Origin: Bryobacteraceae bacterium
GTDB lineage: Bacteria > Acidobacteriota > Terriglobia > Bryobacterales > Bryobacteraceae
DNA: 64,000 nt
NCBI GenBank assembly: GCA_947458745.1
Contig: CANGYQ010000002.1
Location: 62,001 to 126,000 of the forward strand
Direction of reading: 5' to 3'
Positions 46,095 through 54,803 of the stretch are shown one piece after another; position 1 is the stretch's first letter; each line of letters begins with the position of its first letter. The translations under genes were made by a program, and so were the position numbers. The notes under the pieces were generated by a model. It did no database searches. It worked only from the letters and a program-made list of their open reading frames with translations, and was not told the origin of the DNA.

Positions 46095-47101
46095 GATACC
46101 GCGTCACAGTCTTGACCCCCACGCTGGTCGGCGACGGCCAGCGCCTTTCGCCCATCGACTACATGGTGTGGAAGGATCAGGTGAATGTGCTCGACCAGCG
46201 ACGCATCTTCAAGATGCTGGCCAAGGGTCCGCGCCTGGAGCCGTACTTGGAGCAGATCCGCCGCGCGACCAAGCTGGACTTCGCCTCCTGGGGTGGCTAC
46301 GCGCAAAACTACGCCGTCCGCCGCATTCCCTTTGAGAACGCGTTGCTGACCAAGGTCTGGGAAGCGGCCCGCCCCGATAGCCTGCACATCCCGCTGTTTG
46401 CCAACACGCCCACCGGCCCTGTGCTGCCCGGCTCCGCCGTGCGTGGCGCGATCCGCACCGCGCTGACTTTCCTGCGCTGGCGTGATCGCGGTGTCGAGAA
46501 GGTGCTGGAACAGGCTGCCGAGCGGGTCTCCGGCGACCGCATTCCCCGCTACCTCTCGCAACCGTTCGACAACTCCGAACCGAAAGCCAAGCCCGGCGAT
46601 GCCCGCTTGGTCTCCGGCGGCTTCAAGATCTACCAGGTCCGCACCTCGCGCCTGCAGCAGGGCGTGGTCAGCTGGAAGGATACGACGCCCGCGTTCGCTG
46701 AAATGGCCACGCCCGGCACCACGTTTGAAGGTGCTTGGACCACAGAAGATCCAAGGGTGGCAGGCCGCGCCGCCGCACCCGCGCCGTGGGCGGAATCACT
46801 GCTGGAAGGCCAGATCCTCTACGCCACGCAAGCCAAGCTGCCGGCGCTGGCCGCCAAGCTGGAAGAACTTCGCGGCAAACCCGGCCTACTCTCCATCGGC
46901 TGGGGTGGCGGCTTTCTGGGCAAGACCGCCGCTCATGATACGACGCAAGCGGCCTACCGGACCGTGTTGCGCGCCATGCCCTTCTACAGTCGCGCCATCC
47001 AAACCGGACTTCCCTTCCCCAAGACACGCCGCATCTTGAGCGAAGGCCCCACCCCGGCCTTCTTCCCCGGCTGGGTCAGCCTGGAAGTTCTGGACAAGTA
47101 A
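46091..47101 (+). CDS. csm5: Csm5 (Cas7-type RAMP)
   Basis: 336 residues. It starts at TTG 46091 (overlapping the csm4 TGA) behind a strong GGAGGTGA. Csm5 hallmarks are VTVLTPTLVGDGQRLSPIDY near the N terminus, PVLPGSAVRGAIRTAL in the middle and LSIGWGGGFLGKTAAHDTTQ near the C terminus. Csm5 caps the crRNA 3' end and recruits host nucleases for maturation in characterised III-A systems. It is the last gene of the operon. No cas6, csm6, cas1, cas2 or CRISPR array is adjacent. Confidence 0.88.
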   Translation: MRYRVTVLTPTLVGDGQRLSPIDYMVWKDQVNVLDQRRIFKMLAKGPRLEPYLEQIRRATKLDFASWGGYAQNYAVRRIPFENALLTKVWEAARPDSLHIPLFANTPTGPVLPGSAVRGAIRTALTFLRWRDRGVEKVLEQAAERVSGDRIPRYLSQPFDNSEPKAKPGDARLVSGGFKIYQVRTSRLQQGVVSWKDTTPAFAEMATPGTTFEGAWTTEDPRVAGRAAAPAPWAESLLEGQILYATQAKLPALAAKLEELRGKPGLLSIGWGGGFLGKTAAHDTTQAAYRTVLRAMPFYSRAIQTGLPFPKTRRILSEGPTPAFFPGWVSLEVLDK

Positions 47102-47135
47102 GGCCGTCCTCAGCGATATACCTGGTCCGTCGCGG

Positions 47136-48164
47136 TCAGACTCCAGCGGCGGTCAGGCGGCTGGAGCTTGATTCGGCAATGCGCAGTTGGGTGGGCAACT
47201 GGATATGCATGCTCGGCGCACCCTCCAATGGGTTCTGGATGCGGTCGATCAGCAGACGGGTGCCTTGGGCACCGATTTCGTAGCTGGGCTGTTCCACGGA
47301 GGTCATGTGGGGGCGGAAGGCTTCGGCCAGCTTCAGCCGGTCAAAGGTGGCCAGCGCGATGTCGCGCGGGGATTCCAGGCCGAGTTCTTCCACCGCCTGC
47401 ACCACGCCCAGGTTCATCATGAAGTTGCAAGAGAAGATGGCCGTCGGCGGGTTGGGGCCACTCAGCAATTCCTTGGCGATCGCGAAGCCGGATTCGCGCC
47501 GGAAATTGCCGTCGCGGATCAGGTTGGGGTCCAGCGGAAGGCCGGCGGCGACCATCGCCTCCAGGTAGCCATCCAAGCGGACCTGGGTGATGTACTTACC
47601 CTGGCCCCCGGTGATCACGGCAATGCGCCGGTGGCCGCGTTCGATCAGATGTTCGATGCACTGCCGGACGCCGCCCGCGTTATCCGCCGTGACGGAGTCA
47701 AGATCCAGCCCTTCCGGCCGCCGGTCCAGACACACGATGGGTAAGCCTTCTTCGACCGCTTGGTGCACGTGGCTTAAGTCTCCCCGGACCAGGGCCACGA
47801 CGAGTAGCAGCCCATCCACGCGGCGGCTGCGCAACAGCTCAAAGACTTGGCGCTCGCGCTCCACGCGGTCGTCGGTGTTGAAGGTGGTCAGGATGTACCC
47901 GGCCGCAGCCGCTGCATCCTCGGCCCCACGCACCATCTCCGGGAAAAAGGGGTTGACGATATCGGAGATGATCATCCCCAGCGTGTTGGTTTGGCGCTTC
48001 TTCAGGCTGCGGGCGATCAGGTTGGGGCGGTAATCCAGTTCGGCAATCGCCGCTTCCACGCGGCTCCGCAGATCATCGGTAACGGTGGCTGATCCGGAGA
48101 GAACGTTCGACACCGTACCCACGGAAACGCCCGCCCGGCTCGCCACATCCTTGATTGTTGGCAT
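47136..48164 (-). CDS. LacI-family transcriptional regulator
   Basis: 342 residues. An N-terminal LacI helix-turn-helix (TIKDVASRAGVSVGTVSNVL) and hinge helix (LIARSLKKRQTNTLG) are followed by a periplasmic-binding-protein-like sugar domain. It is divergent from an SDR gene with a 61-base shared intergenic region and probably regulates that gene in response to a sugar or sugar acid. A weak inverted repeat (GTAT-TTCG-ATAC, about 48203-48214) sits in that region. Confidence 0.92.
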   Translation of the reverse strand: MPTIKDVASRAGVSVGTVSNVLSGSATVTDDLRSRVEAAIAELDYRPNLIARSLKKRQTNTLGMIISDIVNPFFPEMVRGAEDAAAAAGYILTTFNTDDRVERERQVFELLRSRRVDGLLLVVALVRGDLSHVHQAVEEGLPIVCLDRRPEGLDLDSVTADNAGGVRQCIEHLIERGHRRIAVITGGQGKYITQVRLDGYLEAMVAAGLPLDPNLIRDGNFRRESGFAIAKELLSGPNPPTAIFSCNFMMNLGVVQAVEELGLESPRDIALATFDRLKLAEAFRPHMTSVEQPSYEIGAQGTRLLIDRIQNPLEGAPSMHIQLPTQLRIAESSSSRLTAAGV

Positions 48165-48225
48165 CTGCTGATCGACAGTATCCCACGTACATCAGTTGCC
48201 GGTATTTCGATACGCTATTAGCTTC

Positions 48226-49011
48226 ATGAGCGAACACATTGAGAACCCGATTGACCTGCGCGGCCGCACCGCCGTTGTCGTGGGAGGCACCTCTGGCCTG
48301 GGCAAGACGATTGCCCTCGGCATGGCCGCCGCCGGCGCCAACGTGGTGGTGACGGGACGCCGCGCCAACCTGATTGACGAAGTCGCCACCCAGATCGAGG
48401 CCAAGGGCCGCAAAACCATTCGCATGGCCTCGGACGCCGGCAGCCGCGAATCGCTGGATGCGTTGCGGGACGAGGTGGTGAAGCAGTTGGGGGGCGTGGA
48501 CATTCTCTTGAATGCCGCCGGGCAAACCTTCCGCAAGCCCACCGTGGATGTGGCGGAAGCGGACTGGGACCGCATCATGAACATCAACCTCACCGGCACC
48601 CTGCGCGCCTGCCAGAGCTTCCATGCTCCACTGAAGGCCAGTGGCCGCGGCCGCGTGATCAACATCGCCAGCCTGAGCTCCTTTGTCAGCTTGAATGAAG
48701 TGGCCGCCTACGCCGCCTCCAAGGCCGCGGTGCTCTCGCTCACCAAGAGCCTGGCGATTGAATGGGCGAAGGACGACATCTGCGTCAACGCCATCGCCCC
48801 CGGCGTCTTCCCGACCGAACTCAACGCCAGCCTGCTGAACGGCACCGAACGTGGCCGCGAGTTCCTGCTGCGCACCCCGATGAAGCGCTTCGGCCGTCCA
48901 GAAGAACTGGTGGGCGCGGCCCTGCTGCTGGCCTCCGACGCCGCCAGCTTCATCACCGGCCAATCGATCGCGGTCGACGGCGGCTTCCTCTGCTCCGGCG
49001 TGAACAGCTAG
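48226..49011 (+). CDS. SDR-family oxidoreductase (gluconate 5-dehydrogenase-like)
   Basis: 261 residues from ATG 48226; a longer start at 48196 would run into the LacI promoter region. It is a classical short-chain dehydrogenase: glycine-rich VVVGGTSGLGKTIALG, NAAG motif (LLNAAGQTF), Ser in INIASLSSF and catalytic YAASK. The sequence and its LacI neighbour suggest oxidation of a sugar or aldonate. NADP preference is suggested by TGRRAN after beta2. Its stop codon directly abuts the stop of the convergent oxidoreductase. Confidence 0.9.
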   Translation: MSEHIENPIDLRGRTAVVVGGTSGLGKTIALGMAAAGANVVVTGRRANLIDEVATQIEAKGRKTIRMASDAGSRESLDALRDEVVKQLGGVDILLNAAGQTFRKPTVDVAEADWDRIMNINLTGTLRACQSFHAPLKASGRGRVINIASLSSFVSLNEVAAYAASKAAVLSLTKSLAIEWAKDDICVNAIAPGVFPTELNASLLNGTERGREFLLRTPMKRFGRPEELVGAALLLASDAASFITGQSIAVDGGFLCSGVNS

Positions 49012-50145
49012 CTAGCTCTTCATCATCTCTTCCCACGTCACCTCGGCCCGGCGGTCCATCGCCATGCGGCCGAGGATGGCGGTGAGGGTGCTTTCGGCAC
49101 CGCGGACGGCAGTGTTTTCGGGCTTGCCTTCGGCGATGCGTTTGACGAATTCTGACACCGAATCGATGGTGATGTTGCGCGGTGACTTTTCCATCGTCTC
49201 GTTGCCGCGGGCTTTCCAGTGACGCCAGTGGTTTTCTGACGTCTCGATCATCCCGGTTTCGCCAAAGAACTGCTCGGTGACATCGCGGTAGCCGTTGGGG
49301 GCGATGGTCATGCCGGTCAGTTGACCTTGGATGCCTTTGTCATACTCGAAGGCCACAAAGTTGTGATCGCGCATGTCGCCCTTGCCGCCCGTGCGGGTGC
49401 GGCCACCGGAGCCGATGGCGGACTGGGGATGGCCACCTAGGAACCAGTTCAGTACGTCGATTGAGTGGACGTTGTTTTCGACAATCAGGTCACCAGACAG
49501 ATCCTTCCAGTCGCCCCACTGGACGATCTTGTCGGTCTCGGTGGTGGGACGCGGTACGGCGGCTTCCTGCTTTGCGGGGCCATCGCTTTTGATGAAGCTG
49601 GCGCGGCCCATACGGATGTTGCCGATGGCACCGGAATCGGCCATGGCTTTGGCTTTGCGGTAGACCTCGGCGTAGCGGCGTTGGAAGCCGAAGGTGATGT
49701 TCAGCTTGCGGCTGGCCGAATCCGCCGTGCGCATGATCCGCTTGCAGCCTGCGACATCGACGGACGCGGGCTTTTCGAGATAGATGTGCTTGCCGGACTT
49801 TACGGCGGCGTCGAAATGGTCGGCATGCAGAAAGACCGGCGTGGCGATGATGATGGCATCGATGTCGCTTTCGAGCATCTTCCGAAAGTCTTTGTAGAGA
49901 CGCGGATTCTCGGCACCGATCAGCGTCTTGGCCTTTTCCATCTTGTCTTCGTAGAGATCACAGATGGCGACAATGCGGCCCGGCGTGTTCTTGGCCATCA
50001 TGCTGGCGACAAAGGGTCCGCGATTGCCAGCGCCCAGCAGGCCGACGTTGACCGCGCCATTGGCAGCAGTGCCGCGGACGGCCGCGAAGGGGAGGATGCT
50101 GGCGGCGTGCAGGGCACGGCGGCGGGTGATCTTGAGTTCGCTCAT
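49012..50145 (-). CDS. Gfo/Idh/MocA-family oxidoreductase with Tat leader
   Basis: 377 residues. The Tat leader is KITRRRALHAASILPFAAVRG. The Rossmann motif is VNVGLLGAGNRGPFV, the family motif is YLEKPASV, and the C-terminal domain contains VENNVHSIDVLNWFLGGHP. It probably acts on a sugar or inositol in the periplasm with a tightly bound NAD(P). It is 24 bases after a second oxidoreductase gene on the same strand and abuts the SDR stop codon. Confidence 0.9.
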   Translation of the reverse strand: MSELKITRRRALHAASILPFAAVRGTAANGAVNVGLLGAGNRGPFVASMMAKNTPGRIVAICDLYEDKMEKAKTLIGAENPRLYKDFRKMLESDIDAIIIATPVFLHADHFDAAVKSGKHIYLEKPASVDVAGCKRIMRTADSASRKLNITFGFQRRYAEVYRKAKAMADSGAIGNIRMGRASFIKSDGPAKQEAAVPRPTTETDKIVQWGDWKDLSGDLIVENNVHSIDVLNWFLGGHPQSAIGSGGRTRTGGKGDMRDHNFVAFEYDKGIQGQLTGMTIAPNGYRDVTEQFFGETGMIETSENHWRHWKARGNETMEKSPRNITIDSVSEFVKRIAEGKPENTAVRGAESTLTAILGRMAMDRRAEVTWEEMMKS

Positions 50146-50169
50146 GTCGGGTGTCCTTTGAGGGTTGGC

Positions 50170-51222
50170 TTAGCTGATTTCGCCCGAGGCGCGCAGCAAG
50201 GTTTCGTGCAGCAGCAGTTCGTGATTGTAGGAATGCTTCAGCGGCTGGCCTGCTTTGAGAGCGCGCGCCAGTTCGGCAAAGTCGCCGATGAAGCGCGGTT
50301 GCGGCGGCAGGTTGATGTCCTGCCAACCGGCCTTGTAGGGGCCTTGCGGCTTCTTCATGAAGACCTTCATGCGCGGCGGGTTCGATTCCGGATTGACCAG
50401 AATGGTGCCGTCGGTGCCGATGATCTCAAAGGAGCGGTGGTCGCCCGAGCCGCCCATCTTGGCCGATTGCGTGATCACCGCCAGGGCCTTGGGGTATTCG
50501 AAGACGGCCAGGTTGTTGTCGGCCAGCTTGTCCGATACCGACGTGTCATGCCGCAGCCAGCTCTTCACGTTGGTGGGCCGGCCCAGCAGTTCCACCACGC
50601 GGTCGATGACGTGGCCGCTTAGCTCGAAGAGGCCGCCGCCGGGGTAGCGGGCTTCCTTCAATCGCTCGTCCGGGCCACGGTCGGAGTTCATCGTCCCGCG
50701 CACCATAAAGACCTCGCCCAGCCAGCCTTTCTGCGCCGCTTCAATGGCCGCCATCACGCCCGCATGCCAGCGCCAAAGGTAGCCGGTCTGGAGCAGCAGG
50801 TTCTTCTTCTGGGCGTCGGCCAGCAGTTGCTTGAAGGGCGGCAGCTTGTCGCCACAGGGCTTTTCGAGATGCAAGTGCTTGCCCGCATCGATCACCTTGC
50901 GGCCCCACGGAATGGCTTCCCAGACGTTGCATTCGACGACGATCAAGTTGATCGAAGGGTCCTTCAATAGGCTGGCTTCATCGGTCCACCGGACCTGTGC
51001 GTAGCGGGGGTCGCCTTTGGCCGTGGTCAGCGCCGCCGGGTCATTCTCAGCAATGCCCACCACTTCATAGTCCGGCGAATCCACTATGGCCTTCCACTTG
51101 CCGTAAAAGTGGCTGTGCTTGGTGCCCAGCATGCCCACGCGGATCTTGCTAAGCCCGGCCGCCAGGGCGGTTCCTGAAGTGACAGCGGCGGCGGTTCCGG
51201 CGATGAATGTGCGTCGTTCCAT
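50170..51222 (-). CDS. Secreted Gfo/Idh/MocA-family oxidoreductase
   Basis: 350 residues from ATG 51222 (MERRTFIAGTAAAVTSG), a Tat-type start. The Rossmann domain has IRVGMLGTKHSHFYGKW and the family motif HLEKPCGD. It resembles the protein at 35.8 kb (both have an SH residue pair in the dinucleotide loop) more than its neighbour at 49 kb. It is the upstream gene of a two-gene unit, so the pair may act on related sugars. Confidence 0.88.
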   Translation of the reverse strand: MERRTFIAGTAAAVTSGTALAAGLSKIRVGMLGTKHSHFYGKWKAIVDSPDYEVVGIAENDPAALTTAKGDPRYAQVRWTDEASLLKDPSINLIVVECNVWEAIPWGRKVIDAGKHLHLEKPCGDKLPPFKQLLADAQKKNLLLQTGYLWRWHAGVMAAIEAAQKGWLGEVFMVRGTMNSDRGPDERLKEARYPGGGLFELSGHVIDRVVELLGRPTNVKSWLRHDTSVSDKLADNNLAVFEYPKALAVITQSAKMGGSGDHRSFEIIGTDGTILVNPESNPPRMKVFMKKPQGPYKAGWQDINLPPQPRFIGDFAELARALKAGQPLKHSYNHELLLHETLLRASGEIS

Positions 51223-51339
51223 TTCGCCGCCCACGATACTACAAATCGATGGTGCACTCCGCGCGATGTGCGCAGAGTGGGTGGCGGCAGGCTTTGTCAG
51301 CAGAACGCTCCCTCACGGTCGCAGCGCAGATGCTGGCTC

Positions 51340-52641
51340 TCACGCGGCGGCGGGCAGTTCGATTTCGACCATCAGGCCGGGTTGGGCGTTTTCGGCGCGC
51401 ACGGTGCCGTGGTGGAGATTGATGGCGCGCGACACGATGGCCAACCCCAGGCCTACGCCGCCGGTGGCACCGGTGCGGGAGACGTCTTCACGGAAGAACG
51501 GCTTAAAGATCTCCGTCAGATGCTGCTCGGCGACGCCCGGCCCCTGGTCCCGGACGCGAATGACGGCGTGGCCGTGATCCCGGGCCAGGGTCACCTCCAC
51601 GGTGGAGTTGTCCGGCGCGTAGCGGATGGCGTTGCGGACGACGTTTTCGACGGCCCGGCGGAGCAGTTCGGTATCGCCGAGGACATGCACCGGCTCAGCC
51701 ACCCGGCAGGAGATGCGTACTTGGCGGATCTCGGCTTCCCAGGCGGCGTCTTCGGCTACCTCGGCCAGCAGACCGTCCAGCGAGATCTCTTCCAGTTCGC
51801 GGCTGCCTGGGTCCCCTTCCGCGCGGGTGACCTGGAGCAGTTGCCCCACCAGAGCGGACAGCCGGTCCACTTCCTTGCGGATGCGCGCCAGTGACGCTTC
51901 ACGGTCGGTCGAGGTGCGGGCCAGCTCAATGGCGAAACCCAGCCGTGACAGCGGCGTGCGCAACTCGTGCGAGACATCCTGCAGCAGGCGGCGTTCGGCG
52001 GTCAGCAGAGTCTCGATGCGATCGGCCATCTGGTCAAAAGCGCGCGACACCTGGCCAAACTCATCAGCCCGCGTCGACCCGGTGCGGACGGTGAGGTCGC
52101 CGCGTCCAAAGCGATCCACCGTGGCCCGTAGTTGCTGCACAGGGGCAATCAGGTACTTGGTGAATGGATACCAGAGCACGCCCACGAACAACAGGATCCA
52201 CAGCGAGTACGGAATAGTGCTCCACAGTGACGGCACCCGGCCGGTCATCTCAATCAGGTACCGGTACTTGCCGTCGCCGACTGAAAGCCCCACTGCGGGC
52301 GGGCGGCTGAAGCGGGGAAACAGGCTGGGGGTGACCGCTTTGGCGGCCAATTGGGACCGGTCCTCGCCCGTCAGCAGATCCCGGCCCTGGCGGTCGATAA
52401 AGTGGCGCTTGCCCGGGAAGAAGTCATCGAGCTGGCTGGTGAGCTTGGCCAGCTCCGCGGTGCCACCTGATTCATACCCGCGGCGCAGCAGTTCCGCCTG
52501 CAAGCGCAGCGTGCGCACGAAGGGGTCGTCCTGGCGCACCGTGCTCGACAGCACCCACTGGGTGACAAACAACGCCGCGATCGAAGACAGCATGGCCACC
52601 AGGAACCAGAGAAAGATCTTGGCAAATACCGAGCGGATCAT
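51340..52641 (-). CDS. Sensor histidine kinase (CpxA/RstB-like)
   Basis: 433 residues. It has an N-terminal transmembrane helix, a short periplasmic sensor (about 30-150), a second transmembrane helix, HAMP, HisKA with DVSHELRTPLSRLG (His near residue 225) and an ATPase domain (ENVVRNAIRYAP, DQGPGV, GVGLGLAIV). It overlaps the response regulator by four bases (ATGA). In the Cpx/Rst group the signal is envelope stress or ions. Here the divergent exported proteins suggest an envelope-related or metal signal, which is inference. Confidence 0.92.
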   Translation of the reverse strand: MIRSVFAKIFLWFLVAMLSSIAALFVTQWVLSSTVRQDDPFVRTLRLQAELLRRGYESGGTAELAKLTSQLDDFFPGKRHFIDRQGRDLLTGEDRSQLAAKAVTPSLFPRFSRPPAVGLSVGDGKYRYLIEMTGRVPSLWSTIPYSLWILLFVGVLWYPFTKYLIAPVQQLRATVDRFGRGDLTVRTGSTRADEFGQVSRAFDQMADRIETLLTAERRLLQDVSHELRTPLSRLGFAIELARTSTDREASLARIRKEVDRLSALVGQLLQVTRAEGDPGSRELEEISLDGLLAEVAEDAAWEAEIRQVRISCRVAEPVHVLGDTELLRRAVENVVRNAIRYAPDNSTVEVTLARDHGHAVIRVRDQGPGVAEQHLTEIFKPFFREDVSRTGATGGVGLGLAIVSRAINLHHGTVRAENAQPGLMVEIELPAAA

Positions 52642-53336
52642 GACACGCCCCCTTCCGGCATACAGAACATATAGCCGGACCCGCGAATGGTGCGGATGAG
52701 GTCACGGCTGTCGCCCAGTTTCTTGCGCAGGTGGCTGATGTGGACATCGAGTGACCGCTCAAACGGGCTGGCCTCCCGTTGATAGAGCACCGTCATCAAC
52801 TGATCGCGCGAGACCACCTGCCCGACCTGCCGCATCAGGAACTCCAGGATGTCGAACTCGATGCCGGTCAGTTCCAGGCGCTGGGCCTCCACGGTCGCTT
52901 CGCGCGTGCCCGTGTGGACCCGCAATGCACCGGCCTCCAGGATGTCCGGCTTGGCCATCCCGGATTGGCGGGTCCGCCGCAGAACAGCCCGGATGCGTGC
53001 CAGCAGCTCTTCCGGACCGAAGGGCTTGGGGAGATAGTCGTCCGCTCCAGCTTCCAGGCCCGCAATACGGTCCGCCTGTTCAGTGCGGGCCGTCAGCATG
53101 ATCACCGGTACGGAGCTACGACGGCGCAACAGGCGCAAGATTTCGAATCCATCCAGGCCGGGCAGCATCACGTCGAGCAGTATTAAATCGTGTTGGCCGT
53201 CGATGGCCCGCGCGAGTCCGCGCCGCCCATCCGTGGCCACTTCCAGAGCGATGGAGTTCTGGGAGAAGAACTCCTGCATTAACTCGCACAGCTCCGCGTC
53301 GTCTTCAATCAGTAAAACATTGGCCTCGGCTGTCAT
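52638..53336 (-). CDS. OmpR-family response regulator (CpxR-like)
   Basis: 232 residues from ATG 53336. The receiver domain has the phosphoacceptor Asp in LILLDVMLPGLDG, a Thr in MLTAR and Lys in YLPKPFG. A winged-helix Trans_Reg_C domain follows (LTGIEFDILEFLM, SLDVHISHLRKKLG, IRTIRGSGYMF). It is the first gene of the operon with the kinase. It probably binds the repeated elements at 53386-53450 and controls both this operon and the divergent genes. Confidence 0.93.
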   Translation of the reverse strand: MTAEANVLLIEDDAELCELMQEFFSQNSIALEVATDGRRGLARAIDGQHDLILLDVMLPGLDGFEILRLLRRRSSVPVIMLTARTEQADRIAGLEAGADDYLPKPFGPEELLARIRAVLRRTRQSGMAKPDILEAGALRVHTGTREATVEAQRLELTGIEFDILEFLMRQVGQVVSRDQLMTVLYQREASPFERSLDVHISHLRKKLGDSRDLIRTIRGSGYMFCMPEGGVS

Positions 53337-53385
53337 CTCTTTTATCTTAGGACGTGCGGCGCTCGCCAAACGGTTCAAACACAAT

Positions 53386-53450
53386 CACTTAACACTTCTT
53401 TACGGCGGCGGGAACACTTAACACTTCTTTACCGCTTCTTTTGCCTTCTT
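53386..53450. promoter_or_regulatory. Direct repeats between the two-component operon and its divergent target
   Basis: An 18-base exact direct repeat (CACTTAACACTTCTTTAC) occurs at 53386-53403 and 53415-53432. CTTCTT-type half-sites at 53424, 53435 and 53445 are spaced 11 and 10 bases, one helical turn each. Tandem half-sites with this spacing are typical for OmpR/PhoB-family dimers, and the complement GTAAAG recalls the CpxR half-site GTAAA. The assignment is inferred. Confidence 0.6.
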
Positions 53451-53492
53451 GGCGTAACAAACAGCCGATTTGAGCATCAATACATGTAGACC

Positions 53493-54755
53493 ATGCGTAA
53501 TCACCTACTCACCGCCGTTTCAGCGGCCCTGCTGGCAGCGGCGCTCGGCTCCGGCCAGACCCGGACCGTAGGCACCGTCACCGCCATCGACGCGGCGGCC
53601 AAGAAGATCGTGGTACAGCCTGATGCAGGTGCCGCCACCGAGATTGGCCTGGAAGAGTCCACCAAGTACATGCGAGTGAAGCCCGGCGAAACTAATCTGG
53701 CCAACGCGACCGTGATCACCATGGCGGACCTGGCAAACGGTGATCGCGTGCTGGTGACCGGCAGCCCGGCCACCCGCGTGATCGTGATGGCCAAGAACGA
53801 CATTGCGGCCAAGCAAGCAGCGGACCGGGCGGATTGGGACAAGCGGGGGCTGATGGGCAAGGTGGCTTCGATCGACGAAGCGGCCAAGGCCATGACGCTG
53901 ACGGTCTCCAGCGGCATGCCGGGCTCGCCCGTGAAGACAGTGACACTGACGGCCACCGACAGGACCGTGGTGCGCCGCTATGCTCCTGATTCGGTTAAGT
54001 TCTCCGAAGCGGTGACGGCGACGCTGGCCGACGTCAAGGTGGGCGATCAGGTGCGGGCGCGTGGGGCGAAGGCGGCTGATGGCTCCGCAATTACGGCGGA
54101 AGAGATGGTGGCCGGCACGTTTCTGAATATCGCCGCCACGATCATCTCGATCGATGAAGCAGCGGGCACGATGAAAGTGACCGACTTGGACACCAAGAAG
54201 CCGGTGACCGTCAAGATCACCGCGGATTCCTCCATGCGCCGGATGCCGGAGATGATGGCGCGGTTTATGGCGATGCGCATGAATGGCGGCAGCATGCCGG
54301 GCATGGGTGGTCCAGGGGGTCCTGGTGGTACACCGGGTGCGGGTCGCGGCCCGGGAGCGCCAGGGGCGGCCAGTGCTGCACCGGGTGCGGGCGGACCTCC
54401 AGCGAGTGCAGGTGGACGTCCGGCGGGCGCGCCCGGCATGGGCATGGGCGGCATGATGGGCGGCGGCATGGGCATGGGTGGCATGGGCGGCGGCATGATG
54501 GGCGGCGGCGGTGCCCCCAACCCGGCGCAAATGATGGACCGTATGCCGGCGGCCAAGCTGAGTGAATTGAAACCGGGCGATGCCCTGATCATCGCCTCGA
54601 CGGCCGGTAAGCAGTCCGGTCAAGTGACGGCCATCACCGTGATGGCGGGTGTAGAGCCGATTTTGACCGCGCCGTCAAAGAACCGGCAAGCCATGTTGGG
54701 CGGCTGGAATCTCGACATGGGCGGCGGCGGTGGCGGCATGGGCCAGATGCCCTAG
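53493..54755 (+). CDS. Exported DUF5666-like protein with Gly/Met-rich segment
   Basis: 420 residues; the signal peptide ends LGSG before QTRTVG. Three related OB-like beta modules (VGTVTAIDAAAKKIVVQPDA, MGKVASIDEAAKAMTLTV, AATIISIDEAAGTMKVTDLD) resemble DUF5666 repeats. A low-complexity stretch (about 265-350) is very rich in Gly, Pro and Met, including the run MGMGGMMGGGMGMGGMGGG. It is divergent from the Cpx-like system and precedes a receptor gene with a similar Gly-rich insert. Met clusters could bind Cu(I), which is speculative. Confidence 0.75.
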   Translation: MRNHLLTAVSAALLAAALGSGQTRTVGTVTAIDAAAKKIVVQPDAGAATEIGLEESTKYMRVKPGETNLANATVITMADLANGDRVLVTGSPATRVIVMAKNDIAAKQAADRADWDKRGLMGKVASIDEAAKAMTLTVSSGMPGSPVKTVTLTATDRTVVRRYAPDSVKFSEAVTATLADVKVGDQVRARGAKAADGSAITAEEMVAGTFLNIAATIISIDEAAGTMKVTDLDTKKPVTVKITADSSMRRMPEMMARFMAMRMNGGSMPGMGGPGGPGGTPGAGRGPGAPGAASAAPGAGGPPASAGGRPAGAPGMGMGGMMGGGMGMGGMGGGMMGGGGAPNPAQMMDRMPAAKLSELKPGDALIIASTAGKQSGQVTAITVMAGVEPILTAPSKNRQAMLGGWNLDMGGGGGGMGQMP

Positions 54756-54803
54756 GCGCTCTCCTCGAACAACCAATCGAACGAATTTTTGATAAGGAAA
54801 AAC

